Assembly (NCBI RefSeq): GCF_031127875.1
Contig: NZ_JARXIA010000001.1
Coordinates: 895,124-959,123, forward strand
Direction: 5' to 3'
From: Pelagicoccus sp. SDUM812005
GTDB lineage: Bacteria; Verrucomicrobiota; Verrucomicrobiia; Opitutales; Opitutaceae
DNA length: 64,000 nucleotides
This document shows, in pieces, positions 43,063-51,794 of this stretch. The stretch's first letter is position 1. Each line of letters begins with the position of its first letter. The position numbers and the translations under genes are program-made. The notes under the pieces were generated by a model, which was not told the origin of the DNA, did not search any database, and worked only from the letters and a program-made list of their open reading frames with translations.

Positions 43063-44265
43063 CTAGCTTTGGGCAGCTGCTCCTCGGTTAAGGACGCTTT
43101 GGCAGGCGTCCTGGAGCCCCTCGAGGCGATCGCTCAGACCCATCTGGGAGAGGTAGGCATCGTCCAGCGAATCGGAGTTGTCGCCCCCTGCGGCGAAAGC
43201 CTGGGCGAGGTGTACGCAGGTGAGGGGGGAAATCTGCTTGGCCGAGCATTCGGAGGGGGTGCTCGCGAAAACCACGGCTTCCACGATCGGGTCGGTGAAG
43301 CCCCAGATGCCGAGGAGGTAGCCGCCGACTTCGCCGATGCTCGCTCCGATGAGCTGTCGGGAGCGCTGGACTCGCTGGATGTTGGGCGCGTGAGCGAGCT
43401 TTTGGAGCTCGCGGTGGACTTTGGTGTGGCTCGTGAGCAGCAGCAAGGTTCCGATTTGCGACATGGTGCCAGCGATGTAGGCTTGGTCCACCAGGCGGGC
43501 TTCGAGGTCGAGCTTCCGCGCGATCGTGTGGGAAAGCTGGCCGGTGAGGATGCTTTTTTGGCCGATGGCGGAGATCTCTTCCATGTCCTCGACGCTCCCT
43601 TCGAAGCAGTGGAAGGTTCCGGCGACCATGGTGATGGCCTTGATGGTCTCGATTCCTAGCTGTTGCACGGCTTGCTTGAGGGAGAAGTCGCTGCCGCCGA
43701 GGCCGAAGTAGGCGGAGTTGGTGAGCTTGAGAAAGTTTGCGGCGAGGGAAAGGTCGGACTCGATAATGGCGACGATTCGGTCCGTGGTGGTGGAGGAGTT
43801 TGAAAGCTCTTGTATTAGCTTGTTGAATACAGAAGACGGCGTCGGAATGGTGTCGACCGAGTTTGCTATGGCCCGCAGTTTCTCGGAGGAGAGAAGGTCC
43901 CGGAGGTCGAGGGAGCGTTTGATGGTTTCGAAAAGCAGGTCGCGGTGGCAGGGTTTGGCGAGGTATTGGTGGGCGGGGCCGATGGTTCGTAGCACCGCTT
44001 CCTTGTCGGCGTAGCCGGAGAGGATGATGCGGATGGTGTTGGGGTGCAGCTTGCTGATCCTGGTGAGCAGCGCGGCTCCGTCCATGACCGGCATCTTCAT
44101 GTCGGAGACGACGATGTCGATGGGCTGGGATTGGAGGAGCTGGAGGGCTTCGGTCCCGCTGTTGGCGAAGTGCAGGTCCCAGTTCGCCCGTTTGGAGCGC
44201 AGCATTCTGCGCAGCCCGTTCAGGATATTGGGTTCGTCGTCGACGAAGAGGACTCGTTCTTTCAT
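43063..44265 (-). CDS. response regulator with HDOD output domain
   Basis: A 400-aa protein. Residues 1-125 form a receiver domain with D9/D10, phosphoacceptor D55 (VVSDMKMPVMDG) and Lys in YLAKPC. Residues about 140-330 form an HDOD domain (SIDTIPTPSSVF... DLSLAANFLKLTNSAYFG), used to integrate signals in chemotaxis, motility or cyclic-di-GMP networks. Its start overlaps the stop of the sensor kinase gene by 4 nt (ATGA), so kinase and regulator are almost certainly a cognate pair. Confidence 0.9.
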   Translation of the reverse strand: MKERVLFVDDEPNILNGLRRMLRSKRANWDLHFANSGTEALQLLQSQPIDIVVSDMKMPVMDGAALLTRISKLHPNTIRIILSGYADKEAVLRTIGPAHQYLAKPCHRDLLFETIKRSLDLRDLLSSEKLRAIANSVDTIPTPSSVFNKLIQELSNSSTTTDRIVAIIESDLSLAANFLKLTNSAYFGLGGSDFSLKQAVQQLGIETIKAITMVAGTFHCFEGSVEDMEEISAIGQKSILTGQLSHTIARKLDLEARLVDQAYIAGTMSQIGTLLLLTSHTKVHRELQKLAHAPNIQRVQRSRQLIGASIGEVGGYLLGIWGFTDPIVEAVVFASTPSECSAKQISPLTCVHLAQAFAAGGDNSDSLDDAYLSQMGLSDRLEGLQDACQSVLNRGAAAQS

Positions 44266-46646
44266 GAAAGTTGCTGTGGGTCTGGAGGCGTTCCTTCTTT
44301 TCGGGCAAGGGGCAGGCGGATGGAGAAGGTGGTGCCTTCGCCTTCCTGGGAGTCTATGGAGATGGATCCCTGGTGTTTCTTGACGATGATGTCCCAGCTG
44401 ATGGCCAACCCTTGTCCGGTTCCGCGGCCGACTTCCTTGGTGGTGAAGAAGGGATCGAAGATCTTCTTCTTGATCGCTTCCGGCATGCCAGTCCCGGTAT
44501 CGGATATTTGCACGAGGAGCATTTTTTCCTCGGCGCGGGTGCGGAGGGTGATCTTGCCGAGCCCCGGCTTCTTGGCGTCGGCGATGGCATGGGCTGCGTT
44601 CACGACCATGTTAAGGATAACTTGGTTAAGGGCGCCGGGGACGCAAGTGACCAGGGGCGCATTTTCGTCGAAGTCCAGTTCGATTTCAGCGACGCTTTTC
44701 CACTCTGCCTTGGAGATGGCGAGGGTGTTTTCGATGGATTTATGGAGGTCGTAAGGCTGCATCGTTTGGGCGCCCGGGTGGGAGAACTCCTTCATGGAAA
44801 GGACGATACGTGAGACTTCTCGCACACCGGCAATCGACTGGGTGATGGCTTGTGGGATATCGGCCGCGAGGAAGTCGATGTCTAGCTCCTTGAGGCTGGC
44901 TTGGAGGTCGGGCGGCGTTTTTCCTTCTCGAGAGGATTCGTTCATTTCGGCGAGCAAGGGCAGGATGCTTGCGAACTCGGTCTCCAGGAAGTCGAGGTTG
45001 TCGCCGATGAATTGGATAGGCGTGTTGATTTCGTGGGCGATGCCGCCGGCAAGTTGGCCGACGGCCTCGAGCTTGGAGCTTTGTAGAAGCTCGACTTCCA
45101 GCTCCTTGCGGCGGGCTTGTTCCTGCTTGCGGACGGTGATGTCGTGGACGGCTCCGACCAGCATGATCTTTCCGTCGACGATGATCTCGTTGGCGCCGAA
45201 TTCGATGGGGAAGTGGGTGCCGTCTTTACGTTTGCCCAGGAATTCCACTGTGGCGATGCGCGAGGCTCGCGGAGTGAGCCCGGAGACGTACTTCGCGAGG
45301 GCGTCCTTGTCTTGGGAGGCGACCAATTGGGTGACGGGCCCGCCGAGGATCTCGTTTTTGGAGAGTCCGAACATGGCTTCGCAGGACTCGTTGAAGAGCT
45401 GTATCCTGGCGTTTTCGTCGATGAGCAGGACTCCGGTGGGGAGGTTGTCCATGATGTTGGCGACGTTTTCGGCGCGTTCCCGGGAGATGGCCTCCCGTTT
45501 TCGAATTTCGGTGATATCGGTAAGAAGCCCTACGATGCCGTTTTTGCTGCCCTGTCGGTCGAGGGTTTCGGTGGCATGGTAGAGGCAGGGGATCGATTTG
45601 CCTTCGGCGTCCTGGACGCTGATTTCGAAGAGGCCGGTAGCGAGGATTTCGAGCATTCCAGGGAATTCTCTTTTGGTTTCGGCGCTAAGGAATTCGCCGA
45701 AGGTCTTCCCGATGGCTTGATCGTGGGGCAGGCCGAGAATGCGGCACATCGATTTGTTGAGCTGTTGGATGCGGCACAGGGAATCGAGTCGAACGTAGCC
45801 CTGTTGGGTGTTTTCCAGGACGCGGGTGAGGATTTCTTGGGTTTCGAGGGCGGAGGCCTCGGCCCGGCGGAGGTTGTAGTCGACGATCCCGGCGAGGGTG
45901 GTGAGACCGATTAGGATGACGGAGGTCGTTGCGATGATTCCCCCGAGAAGCCAATCCTGCGTTGAGGAAGCCTGGGCCGCTTCTGGCGCGCAAGCGTCCA
46001 AGTAATAGGTGGCTGCCATGCCGGTGTAGTGCATGGTTCCGATGGCGAGCCCCATGAAGCTAGCTCCCACGATGCGGGCGGCGAGGGGGCTGGCGTTCGC
46101 TAAGCGCTTGAGACGGAAGGTCGAATAGAGGGACGCTATGGAAAGGGCTACTGCGACGATGACGGAGACCGCGAAGGTTGCCGGGTCGTAGTACATCATG
46201 GCATCGAGTTTCATGCCTGCCATTCCGGAGTAGTGCATGGCGCCGATACCCGATCCCATCAGGACTCCGCCGATCGCGAGGTCCCTGATGGCGAGGGTCT
46301 TGCGGGAGACGATCTTTATGACGACCCAGCTGGCTAGAAATGCGGGCAGGAAGGAGAGGGCGGTGATGAGCGGGTCGTAGTGGATCGGGATCGGCAGGCG
46401 AAATGCCAGCATGCCTAGGAAGTGCATGGCCCAGATCCCGGTTCCGAGGGCGAGGGCCCCGGCGAGATGCCAGAACTGAAGCAGGCTTTTCGAGCTGCGT
46501 TCGCTGAGGTTGTTTTTGGCGATGGTGAGGGCGCAAAAAGCCGCCAGGGCTGCGACCGCGTAGGATAGGGCGACGAAGGTAGGTTCGTAGCTGCCTTGCA
46601 GGGCGTCGGTTTTGTTTAGGCTTTCGTTGAGGAATTGTGGCGTCAT
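44262..46646 (-). CDS. MHYT-PAS hybrid-type sensor histidine kinase
   Basis: A 794-aa sensor kinase. Seven hydrophobic segments (about 20-250) contain three MHYT motifs (MHFLGMLAF, MHYSGMAGM and MHYTGMAAT), thought to bind copper and sense oxygen, CO or NO. Two PAS domains follow (about 280-400 and 405-530), then HisKA with the phosphorylatable His in GGIAHEINTPIQF and an HATPase domain (NQVILNMVVNAAHAI, FFTTKEVGRGTGQGL). The REC-HDOD partner gene overlaps its stop. Confidence 0.92.
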   Translation of the reverse strand: MTPQFLNESLNKTDALQGSYEPTFVALSYAVAALAAFCALTIAKNNLSERSSKSLLQFWHLAGALALGTGIWAMHFLGMLAFRLPIPIHYDPLITALSFLPAFLASWVVIKIVSRKTLAIRDLAIGGVLMGSGIGAMHYSGMAGMKLDAMMYYDPATFAVSVIVAVALSIASLYSTFRLKRLANASPLAARIVGASFMGLAIGTMHYTGMAATYYLDACAPEAAQASSTQDWLLGGIIATTSVILIGLTTLAGIVDYNLRRAEASALETQEILTRVLENTQQGYVRLDSLCRIQQLNKSMCRILGLPHDQAIGKTFGEFLSAETKREFPGMLEILATGLFEISVQDAEGKSIPCLYHATETLDRQGSKNGIVGLLTDITEIRKREAISRERAENVANIMDNLPTGVLLIDENARIQLFNESCEAMFGLSKNEILGGPVTQLVASQDKDALAKYVSGLTPRASRIATVEFLGKRKDGTHFPIEFGANEIIVDGKIMLVGAVHDITVRKQEQARRKELEVELLQSSKLEAVGQLAGGIAHEINTPIQFIGDNLDFLETEFASILPLLAEMNESSREGKTPPDLQASLKELDIDFLAADIPQAITQSIAGVREVSRIVLSMKEFSHPGAQTMQPYDLHKSIENTLAISKAEWKSVAEIELDFDENAPLVTCVPGALNQVILNMVVNAAHAIADAKKPGLGKITLRTRAEEKMLLVQISDTGTGMPEAIKKKIFDPFFTTKEVGRGTGQGLAISWDIIVKKHQGSISIDSQEGEGTTFSIRLPLARKEGTPPDPQQLS

Positions 46647-46953
46647 TCCTTGCTCGTAGTTGGGTTCTTGGCTAGATGGCTTGCGATTCGCTTTCCCGCT
46701 GGGACAGCTATCAAGCTACGGGCAATGTTTGGATTCGCTAGCGAAGGCGGCAGGTATACAAAAAATTGATACTTTCGCGGGTGGAGGCCTAAGGGATTTT
46801 GCAGGGTCTCAAGTGGGGCGTGAGGGAATCTTTTCCCATTTCTTTCCGAATTGCTTAGACAATTGGCTGAGGTCGTCTAGGGTGCCGCTGCGAGTCGCGG
46901 TCCTCAGGAAGCACTTTGGGTGACTGACGGTTCGAGAATACAAAAAAATATAT
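46647..46953. other. intergenic region between sensor kinase and cold-shock gene
   Basis: About 310 bp holding the divergent promoters of the kinase (minus) and cold-shock gene (plus). I see no gene. TTCGAGAATACA followed by an A/T run (46931-46953) lies immediately upstream of the cold-shock start. No ribosome-binding site is visible; the leader has only A/T bases. Confidence 0.45.
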
Positions 46954-47148
46954 ATGTCAAAAGGAACAATTAAGTGGTTTGATCAGGAAAAGGGCTACGG
47001 CTTCATTCAGCAGAGTGAGGGCGGCGACGACCTTTTCGTACATCACTCCGAGACGGACGGTTACGCGCTCAACGAAGGCGATTCCGTTGAATTCGAAATT
47101 GGAGAAGGCCGTAAAGGCCCTTGCGCCACGAAAGTACAGAAGGTCTAA
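46954..47148 (+). CDS. cold-shock domain protein
   Basis: A 64-aa CspA-type RNA chaperone with RNP1-like KGYGFIQ and RNP2-like DLFVHHSE motifs and the usual start [17 protein letters not shown]. It binds single-stranded RNA and DNA and melts structures at low temperature or during growth transitions. A perfect terminator follows at 47243-47275. Confidence 0.95.
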   Translation: MSKGTIKWFDQEKGYGFIQQSEGGDDLFVHHSETDGYALNEGDSVEFEIGEGRKGPCATKVQKV

Positions 47149-47242
47149 AAACCTTCGACTCGAGGATTTCGATCCGCGAACCGCGGATTAGCCCGAGGGC
47201 TTGAGAGAAATCCTGGGAGTATCGAATTTTCGAATACTATTA

Positions 47243-47275
47243 AACGAGAGAGGCTGATGCTTCTCTCGTTTTTTT
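47243..47275 (+). terminator. intrinsic terminator of the cold-shock gene
   Basis: AACGAGAGA (47243-47251) pairs perfectly with TCTCTCGTT (47262-47270), followed by a T-run of seven. Confidence 0.88.
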
Positions 47276-47330
47276 GTGGGCGAATGTGGCGTGTGGAGCG
47301 GCTGTCGGCAGCGCGGCATCTTGTGTGGTC

Positions 47331-47612
47331 TCAGCTCAGCGCTTCGATGGCTTCGATGATGGCGTCGTCATGCGTCGAGTCGGTGCGGATGAAGAGCTCT
47401 TGCAGGCCTTTTGCGGTTTGGGTGACGGCTTTCAGTCCGCCGGGTTGCTTGCGTTGGATTTTGACGGTGCCGGTACGGCTACCGCCGCCGAGCGACTTGC
47501 CTCCGTAGGAGCGTCCGATGATGACGCCAACGACGCCCGGCAGGCCTTCAATTTTCTTGATGGTCTGCTGGCATTCCTTGGAGGTGCTTTGATGTCGGCC
47601 GCGCGATGGCAT
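47331..47612 (-). CDS. small protein resembling DUF2103
   Basis: A 93-aa basic protein. PGVVGVIIGRSYGGKSLGGG, KIQRKQPGGLKAVTQTAKG and QELFIRT resemble the GR-x-GLK-QE-F pattern of DUF2103 proteins (predicted metal- or RNA-binding, function unknown). Length is normal for that family. The SUI1/eIF1 fold was considered because of the small basic size but lacks its signature. It is isolated, with no operon partner. Confidence 0.55.
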   Translation of the reverse strand: MPSRGRHQSTSKECQQTIKKIEGLPGVVGVIIGRSYGGKSLGGGSRTGTVKIQRKQPGGLKAVTQTAKGLQELFIRTDSTHDDAIIEAIEALS

Positions 47613-47692
47613 GAGGTCGGGAGTTAAGTGGGCTCTCGATAATTGTCTAGTTGCAGTTTGGCAGGTTTCGACGATTTTTGAAATCCTAGATT

Positions 47693-48118
47693 ATGTTCAA
47701 GGATATCAAGAATCTCCAACGGGTCGACTTTTCGACCTGTATCCCCTTTCGCATTACGGACCACAACTACGGCGATCACGTGGCCAACAACGTTTTCGTG
47801 GAGTACTTGCACGAAGGTCGCGTGCAGTTGCTGGCGAACTTCGGTTACACGGAGAAGGATGTGGAGGGCGTGCAGCTGATCCTGTCGGAGCTCGGCGTGA
47901 AGTACACGAAGCAGGCCTTTTATCCCGATACCCTGCGGCTGGATATGACGGTCGCCAATCCGAGGCCGACCCGTTTCGACTTGTGCTACCGCGGCTACAA
48001 CGGGGCCGGGGAACTGCTCTTGTTGGCGAAAACGGAAATGGCCGCCTACGATGCGGCGACCGGCAAGCCCATCCGCATGCCGGAAGCGTTTTTCCGCAAA
48101 CTCGGCCTGGAGGGCTGA
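47693..48118 (+). CDS. hotdog-fold thioesterase (4HBT type)
   Basis: A 141-aa single hotdog-domain protein. FRITDHNYGDHVANNVFVEYLHEGRVQLL matches the acyl-CoA thioesterase active-site region, with Asp and His in DHNYGDH. Such enzymes hydrolyse acyl-CoA thioesters in the cytoplasm. Chain length or aryl preference is not predictable. It is convergent with a rhomboid gene. Confidence 0.88.
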   Translation: MFKDIKNLQRVDFSTCIPFRITDHNYGDHVANNVFVEYLHEGRVQLLANFGYTEKDVEGVQLILSELGVKYTKQAFYPDTLRLDMTVANPRPTRFDLCYRGYNGAGELLLLAKTEMAAYDAATGKPIRMPEAFFRKLGLEG

Positions 48119-48124
48119 GCGCGG

Positions 48125-48808
48125 CTAGTTGCGTTTCGACTTGGGGAGAAGGCTGCCGCTGGAGTTCGTCGGGTCGACGAAGAGTACGGCGAGGCAGGCG
48201 ACCGCAACCGCGATCGATCCCCAGAAGTAGAGCGGATCGGCGAGGCAGAGGCTAGGGCGTATCGCAAAGGCGAATACGAGGCCTACGATCGCTCCTCCGA
48301 AGTGGGCGTCGTGGCCGATGTTGCCCATCCTCTTGCGCAGTCCCCAGAAGGATCCGATCAAGTAGACGAGGGCGAAGATGTTGCCTGGGATCGCGATGGG
48401 GATGAAGAAGAGGCTGACGCCGGTTCCGGGGACGAGGAAGATGGTGGCGAAGATGATCCCGCTGACCCCGCCGGAGGCCCCGAGGGCGGCATATTGGTGG
48501 TGCCGATGGAGGAAGAGGGAAAGCAGGGAGCCTCCCATGACCGAAAAGAGGTAGACGACGACAAGCGTTTTCCATCCGTAGAGGATCTCGATGGCGCTGC
48601 CGAAGGAGTAGAAGGCGAAGAGGTTGAAGCCGGCGTGCATCCAGTCGGCATGGATTAAGGCGCTGGATAGGATGCGGTCCCACTGTCCCTCCACTAGGAT
48701 TTCGCGTGGTTTGAAGAGGAGGCGTTGGAGTAGGGCTGGCTTGGCGAAGCCGATTTGGGTGACGACTGCGGTTAGGATGCAGATGGCTATGGTGACGGGA
48801 GCGGTCAT
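48125..48808 (-). CDS. second rhomboid intramembrane protease
   Basis: A 227-aa protein with six predicted transmembrane helices. The catalytic Ser112 is in LGASGGVSG and His169 in HDAHFGGAIVGL; HADWMHAGFNLFAFYSFG is the L1/TM2 region. It is shorter than the rhomboid at 42151-42972 and lacks its insertion, so the two are unlikely to be recent duplicates. It ends 6 nt from the thioesterase gene on the other strand. Confidence 0.88.
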   Translation of the reverse strand: MTAPVTIAICILTAVVTQIGFAKPALLQRLLFKPREILVEGQWDRILSSALIHADWMHAGFNLFAFYSFGSAIEILYGWKTLVVVYLFSVMGGSLLSLFLHRHHQYAALGASGGVSGIIFATIFLVPGTGVSLFFIPIAIPGNIFALVYLIGSFWGLRKRMGNIGHDAHFGGAIVGLVFAFAIRPSLCLADPLYFWGSIAVAVACLAVLFVDPTNSSGSLLPKSKRN

Positions 48809-48823
48809 GGTTACGGCCTTGGC

Positions 48824-49468
48824 TTAGACGGAAATTTTGGGGCCCAAGTATTTGGGGCTTCGAGCGAGTATCCAAATATCGAGCACGGACTTGACTCGCG
48901 CGAGCTCTTCGCGAAGGAGCGTTTTGCTGGAGTGGGAGGCGGCAACGTCGGCCGCGTTGAGGCCGTAGGCTTCGATGCCTTTGCTGCGAGCGATGAAGAT
49001 AGCTCGTTTGTTATGAAACTCTTGGGAGACGACGATGAACTGCTTTTGGCCGAAGACTTCCTTGGCCCGTACCATGGAGTCTAGGGTGCTGAAACCGGCG
49101 TAGTCGCAGAGGATGTTTTCCAGAGGCACGCCTCGCTGGGCGAGGGCCTTCTTCATTTCGAGCGGCTCGTTGTAGTCGGGGCGGGAATTGTCTCCGCTGA
49201 CGATGAGCTTTCGTACGCGTCCGGAATGGTAGAGGGCGGCCGCAGCGGCGATGCGGTTTTCGAAAAAGAGGTTGGTCCGCCCGTCGGAGAGGGTGCTGGA
49301 GCAGCCGAGCACGATTGCCGTCTTGCAGAAGGGGAGCTCGGCGCTGTGGTCGGCGACGAAGGCGGCGGATCGGTTTTCGACGATGCTGCGGGCTGTCCAA
49401 GTGGCGAGCAGGAGGCTGGACGCGGCGCCGAGGGCGAGCGGGATGAGGGCGCGTTTGCGAAGCTTCAT
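48824..49468 (-). CDS. YdcF/SanA-like membrane-anchored protein (DUF218)
   Basis: A 214-aa protein with a signal anchor (LIPLALGAASSLLLATWTA). The DUF218 region shows AIVLGCSSTLSDGRTNLFFENRI, KLIVSGDNSRPDYNEPLEM and IVVSQEFHNKRAIFIA, the pattern of SanA/YdcF-type proteins. These are linked to envelope barrier function and vancomycin exclusion in enterobacteria. The start is the ATG 49466-49468. It is divergent from the lipoprotein-peptidase pair. Confidence 0.82.
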   Translation of the reverse strand: MKLRKRALIPLALGAASSLLLATWTARSIVENRSAAFVADHSAELPFCKTAIVLGCSSTLSDGRTNLFFENRIAAAAALYHSGRVRKLIVSGDNSRPDYNEPLEMKKALAQRGVPLENILCDYAGFSTLDSMVRAKEVFGQKQFIVVSQEFHNKRAIFIARSKGIEAYGLNAADVAASHSSKTLLREELARVKSVLDIWILARSPKYLGPKISV

Positions 49469-49558
49469 AGGTGGGTGGCTTGGATGTTTGGTGGTGCGAG
49501 GCGAGCTGGCGGAACTCTTCGCTTGCCTAGACGCTGTGTCGAGGCGGATAGTTCCGCC

Positions 49559-50047
49559 ATGGTGAAATCTGTGGCGTTTGTTCTCTTGTCGGCTGTGTTG
49601 GCGTTGCTGGGCTGTCAATCGACGGGAATGGATGGCGTGGACTTTACGCGGGCCCGCTTCTTTTTGGAGTCGGGGTCGAACGCGGGATTCTCCGCTGCTT
49701 TGACCTTGCCGGTTAGCCGGATCCAAATCCCGGTCGAGGGGCAGGCGATCGTTTCCGAATACGACTACCTCTCGGTTGACGTGGTCGACGTGGATCTGGG
49801 ACGCTGCCTCGCATTTACCTTGAAACCGGCGGCGGCGCGTGAGTTTTATCAGATTTCGGTCGGGAACCAAGGGAAGCGTTTGGTGCTCGTAATCAACGGA
49901 GAGCCGTTGGGGGTGCGCAAGATCACTGGCCCGATCGCGGATGGAAGAATTTATGTGTTCCTGGAGGTGAAGGACGATCGCCTCATGGAGCTCGCAAGGA
50001 AGTTGAAGGATACTAATTTTGAGATTCAAAAGAAGCTTAAGCGCTAA
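49559..50047 (+). CDS. lipoprotein with a SecD P1-head-like domain
   Basis: A 162-aa lipoprotein with lipobox ALLGC (Cys19). The mature part resembles the P1 head subdomain of SecDF: CLAFTLKPAAAREFYQI, GKRLVLVINGEPLG and the closing ITGPIADGRIYVFLEV. It lacks every transmembrane helix of SecD, so it is not a translocase. It might have been recruited from SecD for an envelope role. Its end overlaps the start of the M23 peptidase by 29 nt, implying coupled expression. Confidence 0.7.
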   Translation: MVKSVAFVLLSAVLALLGCQSTGMDGVDFTRARFFLESGSNAGFSAALTLPVSRIQIPVEGQAIVSEYDYLSVDVVDVDLGRCLAFTLKPAAAREFYQISVGNQGKRLVLVINGEPLGVRKITGPIADGRIYVFLEVKDDRLMELARKLKDTNFEIQKKLKR

Positions 50048-51050
50048 GGCGTTTCTTTTATTTTTTGTATTTGCTTGTTGGGGACAGGCCCAGGAGCCGA
50101 TCCGGTTGGGTCCGTATTTTTGGCCGACGCCGAATCCGGCATTCGTGCAGCATGGCAAAATGGAAGGGGTGTTGCAGCCCACGGTTTCAGGTCGGATTAC
50201 TTCGGGCTTGTTCGGCTGCGTGCGAAACGACGGGCGGCGTTTTCACGAAGGGCTCGACTTGAAGGCCATGACTCGCGACCGACGCAACGAGGCGACGGAT
50301 CCGATCTTCGCCTTCGACGGAGGCATTGTGCGTTACGTAAATACGGTGGCTGGCAACAGCAGCTATGGACGCTACCTTGTGATCGAGCACCCTCAGATCG
50401 CGCCTGGTTTCATTAGCTTGTACGCTCATTTGAGCAAAGTGGACGCGGGGATCGCCGAGGGCGTATCCGTGGAAGGAGGACAGCGGATCGCCGTGATGGG
50501 CAGGAGCGCGGGCGGTTATTCGATTCCGCGCAGTCGCGCTCACCTGCACTTCGAGCTCGGCTTTTGGTTAGGCCCCGATTTCCAGAAATGGTACGACCAG
50601 CAGCCTTACGACTCGGAGAACGAGCACGGCTCCTACAATGGGATGAATATCGTGGGGCTGGATGCCTGGGCTCTTTGCGGAGCTTTGCGTCGCGGAGAGG
50701 CGCAGGACGCCTGGGAGTATTTGATGAGCGAGCAAATCGCGGTGGAGGCCTTCGTGCGGGACACGGCGATTCCGGATTTGCTGAAGGTGAATCCGAACCT
50801 GATGCACAACGACGTGATCCCGCCCGACCACGCGGGTTGGCGGGTGGAGCTGACTTGGTACGGCCTGCCGACGCGCTTCAAGGCTTTGACGGTGGCCGAG
50901 ATGGAAGGCTACGAGCGATGGCTGACGGTAGACGCCCTGCGGCCAGACTTGATCGAGGGGAACCTTTGCCTGGATCTGGCTCGGGAAAACGTTTTCGGAG
51001 GGGCCGGCTCCAAGGTGAACAGCCTGATGAAGCGACTCTTCGTCAAGTAG
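50019..51050 (+). CDS. exported M23 (LytM-type) peptidase
   Basis: A 343-aa protein with signal peptide (AFLLFFVFACWGQAQ). The LytM zinc motifs are HEGLDLKA (H-x3-D) and RAHLHFELG (H-x-H), with a central GRYLVIEHPQ strand and an S/G-rich turn. The peptidase cleaves peptidoglycan cross-bridges or other Gly-containing peptides. The C-terminal 130 residues after the catalytic motif are not recognised. The TTG start at 50019 overlaps the lipoprotein gene; it is the only start that yields the leader. Confidence 0.85.
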   Translation: MRFKRSLSAKAFLLFFVFACWGQAQEPIRLGPYFWPTPNPAFVQHGKMEGVLQPTVSGRITSGLFGCVRNDGRRFHEGLDLKAMTRDRRNEATDPIFAFDGGIVRYVNTVAGNSSYGRYLVIEHPQIAPGFISLYAHLSKVDAGIAEGVSVEGGQRIAVMGRSAGGYSIPRSRAHLHFELGFWLGPDFQKWYDQQPYDSENEHGSYNGMNIVGLDAWALCGALRRGEAQDAWEYLMSEQIAVEAFVRDTAIPDLLKVNPNLMHNDVIPPDHAGWRVELTWYGLPTRFKALTVAEMEGYERWLTVDALRPDLIEGNLCLDLARENVFGGAGSKVNSLMKRLFVK

Positions 51051-51093
51051 GGGAAAGGGGCGCGTCCGCTTGGCGCTCCCTGTATCCGAACAC

Positions 51094-51126
51094 AAAAAAA
51101 ACGCCGTCCCGAATCGGGACGACGTT
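51094..51126 (-). terminator. intrinsic terminator of the small basic protein gene
   Basis: On the minus strand AACGTCGTCCCG pairs with CGGGACGGCGTT (12 bp with one G-U), followed by eight T residues. It may also weakly stop the convergent M23 transcript. Confidence 0.88.
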
Positions 51127-51148
51127 TTAGGAAATTGTTGAGAGAAGC

Positions 51149-51304
51149 TTAGGCTTCTGGCTTGGTCTTCTTGAGGCCGGAAACGCGGTCGCCGTCTTTC
51201 CACTCGCCGCGCTTCTTTAGAAGCTCTACGCGCTCGAAGCGCTTGAGTACGTTTCTCTTGGCGCCGGTAGCGGCGTTGGATTTGTAGCTAGGATGCTGTG
51301 ACAT
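51149..51304 (-). CDS. small basic protein (Verrucomicrobia/Chlamydiae type)
   Basis: A 51-aa basic protein. Its sequence starts MSQHPSYKSNAATGAKRNVL and contains KKRGEWKDGDRVSGLKKTK, matching the family of small basic proteins found across Verrucomicrobia and Chlamydiae, thought to be ribosome-associated. It helps place the organism. It has its own terminator, and its start is 18 nt from the end of cutA on the same strand, so the two may be co-transcribed. Confidence 0.82.
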   Translation of the reverse strand: MSQHPSYKSNAATGAKRNVLKRFERVELLKKRGEWKDGDRVSGLKKTKPEA

Positions 51305-51322
51305 GGTCGAAAATGGTTCCGG

Positions 51323-51664
51323 TTAAATGAAGCCGCGGAGGTTGCACACATCATTTGCCCATTTCAAGTACTTTTCTGAAACTTTTTCCGCCCTGCTGCA
51401 GACCCACTTGGGCGTGTCGTAAGGGTGGCGGTCGTCGATGAAGCTCTCGAGCTTGGGGAGGTTGGCTTCGAGGGCGTAAATTACGATACGGAATTCCTCG
51501 TCCTTTTCTACTTTGCCGCGCCAGCGGTAGAAGGAGATGACTGGGGAATCGATTTGTACGCAGGCGGCGAGCCGGCTTTTCACGATGTCCTCGGCTAGGG
51601 ATTCTGCTTCGGGCAATCGCGATACGGTGGTGTAGCAAACGTAAAGGTTGTCGGATTTAGGCAT
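51323..51664 (-). CDS. cutA: CutA1-type divalent cation tolerance protein
   Basis: A 112-aa trimeric ferredoxin-like protein. Family signatures are YVCYTTVSRLPEAESLAEDIVKS, ACVQ, FYRWRGKVEKDEEFRIVIY and HPYDTPKWV. CutA is associated with copper tolerance, although its molecular role is unclear. The start is the ATG 51662-51664. It is just upstream of the small basic protein gene. Confidence 0.92.
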   Translation of the reverse strand: MPKSDNLYVCYTTVSRLPEAESLAEDIVKSRLAACVQIDSPVISFYRWRGKVEKDEEFRIVIYALEANLPKLESFIDDRHPYDTPKWVCSRAEKVSEKYLKWANDVCNLRGFI

Positions 51665-51794
51665 TGTAACAGCTATGCTTAATTGAGATTCCAAGGGGCG
51701 CGGTGGGAAATTGCCGCTGCGAAAGCCGGAATAAGCACTTGACCCACCTTGGCAGCAAGGTAAAAGGGCGGATTCCATTAATAAGGAGGCAGCT

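Noticed and set aside
46647..46953. tRNA or small RNA gene upstream of the cold-shock gene
   Set aside because: No cloverleaf, no terminator and no conserved T-loop pattern.
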